Below, piece by piece: positions 5,897-7,362 of a stretch of DNA of 7,362 nt (position 1 is the first letter of the stretch; each line of letters begins with the position of its first letter). The translations under genes were made by a program, and so were the position numbers. The DNA comes from Actinomycetes bacterium (GTDB taxonomy: Bacteria > Actinomycetota > Actinomycetes > Propionibacteriales > Propionibacteriaceae): the NCBI GenBank assembly GCA_021794705.1, contig JAJYQH010000298.1:1-7362 (forward strand). The letters are read 5' to 3'. The notes under the pieces are model-generated. The model searched no databases. It was given only the letters and a program-made list of their open reading frames with translations, and was not told the DNA's origin.

Positions 5897-6343
5897 ATGG
5901 CGTTGAAGATTCATCACCTGCGTCCGGCCCCCGGCGCTCACACCGAGAAGACCCGCAAGGGCCGCGGTGAGGGTTCGAAGGGTAAGTCGGCCGGTCGTGG
6001 CACCAAGGGCACGGGCGCTCGGCGCAACGTTCCCGAGGGCTTCGAGGGCGGCCAGATGCCGCTGCACATGCGGCTGCCCAAGCTGCGCGGCTTCCGGAAC
6101 CCGTTCAAGGTCGAGTTCCAGGTCGTCAACGTCGGTCGGCTCGGCGAGCTGTTCCCGGAGGGTGGGGACGTCGCCGTCAGCGACCTCGTGGACGCCGGTG
6201 CCGTGCGCTCCGGGCACCCGGTGAAGGTGCTCGGCACGGGGGAGATCTCCGTGGCTGTCAACCTCACCGCGGACGCCGTCTCCGCGTCGGCCCAGGCCAA
6301 GATCGAGGCCGCCGGCGGCTCGGTGAGCGTGGCCGAGGCCTGA
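5897..6343 (+). CDS. rplO: 50S ribosomal protein L15
   Basis: L15 is a late-assembling large-subunit protein with an extended basic N-terminal arm that runs into the rRNA core. The product has 148 residues, the usual size. The N-terminal [19 protein letters not shown] and [10 protein letters not shown] stretches are the conserved basic arm. [15 protein letters not shown] follows, and residues 110-140 ([11 protein letters not shown] through AAGG) fit the L15 signature. The ATG lies 1 nt after the rpmD stop, with AGAGGTGGAG as binding site. It is the last gene of this operon in the window. secY, the usual next gene, does not follow, and a strong hairpin comes 32 nt after the stop. Confidence 0.98.
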   Translation: MALKIHHLRPAPGAHTEKTRKGRGEGSKGKSAGRGTKGTGARRNVPEGFEGGQMPLHMRLPKLRGFRNPFKVEFQVVNVGRLGELFPEGGDVAVSDLVDAGAVRSGHPVKVLGTGEISVAVNLTADAVSASAQAKIEAAGGSVSVAEA

Positions 6344-6375
6344 TCGGTCAGCGGGCACCAACCCGCACCATCTCG

Positions 6376-6408
6376 CGAGTGGGCCGTCCCTCAGGGGCGG
6401 CCCACTCG
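6376..6408 (+). terminator. hairpin terminator of the spc-type operon
   Basis: Arms 6376-6390 and 6394-6408 pair over 15 bp with a 3-nt loop (TCA). The single imperfect pair is the T6387-G6397 wobble. There is no T-run. A small GCGGG/CCCGC stem (6351-6355, 6362-6366) lies just upstream. The core, and the position of the wobble counted from the stem base, match the hairpin after rpsQ. The stem is more stable in plus-strand RNA, which fits termination after rplO. Confidence 0.8.
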
Positions 6409-6484
6409 TCATGTCCGCGTCCGGTGCCGGTGCCCCCGGGGGACGCGCCTGTTCCGCGGCGTCCTCTGCGACATTGACCCCGCC

Positions 6485-6520
6485 TGCCACGTCATGGCCT
6501 CCGGAGGCGGGGGCGTGGCA
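6485..6520. repeat. nested inverted repeat
   Basis: TGCCACG (6485-6491) and CGTGGCA (6514-6520) are exact inverse complements and enclose the 12-bp palindrome GCCTCCGGAGGC (6497-6508). This leaves a symmetrical 5-by-5 internal loop. An alternative pairing is CCCCGCCT (6478-6485) with AGGCGGGG (6505-6512). Confidence 0.4.
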
Positions 6521-6537
6521 CGGGGTGCACGTTTCGG

Positions 6538-6587
6538 GGCGGCTGCTGGTGCACCGGCCGGCTGGAGTGCCCGCTCCCGCAGCCGCC
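6538..6587. repeat. 9-bp inverted repeat
   Basis: GGCGGCTGC (6538-6546) and GCAGCCGCC (6579-6587) are exact inverse complements separated by 32 nt. Role unknown; chance pairing is plausible at this GC content. Confidence 0.35.
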
Positions 6588-6606
6588 GACCGAGCCGTCG
6601 CATGCC

Positions 6607-6627
6607 GGCCAGGAACGGGCCAGGAAC
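6607..6627. repeat. short tandem direct repeat
   Basis: GGCCAGGAAC occurs at 6607-6616 and again at 6618-6627, two copies with an 11-nt period. It is too short to assign a function. Confidence 0.4.
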
Positions 6628-6630
6628 TGA

Positions 6631-6689
6631 ACAGGCCCGGTGCCCCGTCCTGACGCCCGCGAGGAGCGCCGGGGGAGGCCCGGGCCTGT
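6631..6689 (-). terminator. candidate terminator of the leftward ABC ATPase gene
   Basis: ACAGGCCCGG (6631-6640) and CCGGGCCTGT (6680-6689) form a perfect 10-bp stem. Inside it, CCCC (6643-6646) can pair with the G-run near 6671-6675, and TCCT (6648-6651) with AGGA (6662-6665). The structure begins 18 nt beyond the stop of the minus-strand gene, a fitting place for its terminator. The large interior and lack of a T-run keep confidence moderate. Confidence 0.45.
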
Positions 6690-6707
6690 GAGTGCGACCG
6701 GTCGCCG

Positions 6708-7362
6708 TCAGCTCACGAGGTCGCCGATGATGGCGTCGCGGAGCTCCCGGCGCTTGCGCTGCTCCTCGGGGTCGGGCACCGGCACGGCGGCCAGCAGGCG
6801 GCGGGTGTAGTCGTCCTGCGGGTTGGTGACGATGTCGGCGGTGTCGCCGACCTCCACCAGCCGGCCGTGGCTCATCACGGCGATCCGCTTGCTGAGCATC
6901 TCGACGACGGCGAGGTCGTGACTGATGAACAGGCAGGCGAACCCGTACTCCTGCTGGAGGTCCTGGAAGAGCTTGAGCACCCGTGCCTGGACGGACACGT
7001 CGAGGGCGGAGGTGGGCTCGTCGGCGATGAGCAGCTTCGGCTGCAGGGCGAGCGCACGCGCCACGCCGATCCGCTGCCGCTGGCCGCCGGAGAGCTCGTG
7101 CGGGTAGCGGTTGCGCATCGCCCGGGGGAGCTGGACGCTGTCGAGCAGCGCCTCCACCCGCCGCGACAGCTCCGCGCCCTTGAGCCCGTGGTGCAGGTAC
7201 AGCGGCTCGCCGATCGACTCGCCCACGGGGAGGCGGGGGTTGAGCGAGGAGCCGGGGTCCTGGAAGACGATGCCGACGTCCTTGCGGAACGGCAGCAGGT
7301 CCTTGTTCTTGAGCCCGGTGATGTTGCGGCCGGCCACCGTGATCCGGCCCTCGGCGACGGGC
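6708..7362 (-). CDS. peptide-type ABC transporter ATP-binding protein, C-terminal part
   Basis: This is the nucleotide-binding subunit, or the second half of a fused one, of an importer of the dipeptide/oligopeptide (Dpp/Opp) class; it would power uptake at the cytoplasmic face of the membrane. About 218 codons are present and the frame runs off the right edge, so the Walker A motif is missing. Visible in order are the Q-loop (IVFQDP), the ABC signature LSGGQRQR, Walker B with the catalytic glutamate (LLIADEPTSALD), and the H-loop (FISHDLAVV). The C-terminal DDYTRRLLAAVPVPDPEEQ is typical of the DppF/OppF C-terminal extension. The TGA is at 6708-6710. A GTG at 7335-7337 is not the start because homologous sequence (PVAEGRIT) continues upstream. 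Substrate cannot be told. It converges on rplO. Confidence 0.93.
   Translation of the reverse strand, partial: PVAEGRITVAGRNITGLKNKDLLPFRKDVGIVFQDPGSSLNPRLPVGESIGEPLYLHHGLKGAELSRRVEALLDSVQLPRAMRNRYPHELSGGQRQRIGVARALALQPKLLIADEPTSALDVSVQARVLKLFQDLQQEYGFACLFISHDLAVVEMLSKRIAVMSHGRLVEVGDTADIVTNPQDDYTRRLLAAVPVPDPEEQRKRRELRDAIIGDLVS

Larger units (their letters stand above)
6409..6707. other. gene-free interval between rplO and the ABC ATPase gene
   Basis: I see no convincing gene in these 299 bases. The short open frames lack family resemblance and ribosome binding sites. The interval holds several GC-rich inverted repeats and one short tandem repeat, listed separately. It is the meeting point of two convergent genes, so termination signals for both directions are expected. 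Confidence 0.6.

Noticed and set aside
6409..6691. Short open frames in the rplO-ABC gap on both strands
   Set aside because: They overlap each other, are rich in Arg, Pro, Gly and Ala, have no credible ribosome binding site, and cross the inverted repeats.
7335..7337. GTG as the start of the ABC ATPase
   Set aside because: The frame stays open and family-like upstream to the window edge, and a start here would lack Walker A.
1..7362. CRISPR array, IS element, phage genes, tRNA or rRNA
   Set aside because: No regularly spaced repeats, transposase or phage-like proteins, or recognisable tRNA/rRNA segments were seen.

Overview
The window is a stretch of the main ribosomal-protein gene cluster of a high-GC Gram-positive bacterium (Actinomycetota). 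The codons have strongly G/C-rich third positions and GTG starts occur. The L16, L14, L5, S8 and L30 sequences read as actinobacterial, and the S14 is the short zinc-ribbon type. I cannot fix the order or genus from sequence alone.

Layout from left to right. Positions 1-824 are the end of the S10 operon: rplP (5'-truncated by the window edge), rpmC and rpsQ. A 17-bp hairpin (839-875) closes it. Positions 876-1780 hold two same-strand genes that are not ribosomal: a 76-residue protein with two predicted membrane helices, which looks leaderless, and a 185-residue protein with about six predicted helices. Positions 1781-2041 are a gene-free leader and promoter region with an inverted repeat, two weak promoter candidates and a run of four hairpins. 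Positions 2042-6343 are a complete spc-type operon without secY: rplN, rplX, rplE, rpsN (zinc type), rpsH, rplF, rplR, rpsE, rpmD, rplO. A second hairpin (6376-6408) closes it. Positions 6409-6707 carry no convincing gene but several inverted repeats. The right edge (6708-7362, minus strand) is the C-terminal part of a dipeptide/oligopeptide-type ABC transporter ATPase, converging on rplO.

The ribosomal genes are packed tightly. Several junctions overlap by 1 or 4 bases, which fits translational coupling and balanced output of 50S and 30S proteins. The only larger gap inside the operon is the 83-nt stretch ahead of rpsH, which holds a small hairpin.

Most of the window is ordinary. The parts worth a second look are the two uncharacterised membrane genes set between the S10 and spc blocks, the structured rplN leader, the near-identical design of the two operon-end hairpins, and the absence of secY after rplO. 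I see no phage, IS element, CRISPR array, tRNA or rRNA, and no strong evidence for a new multi-gene system.
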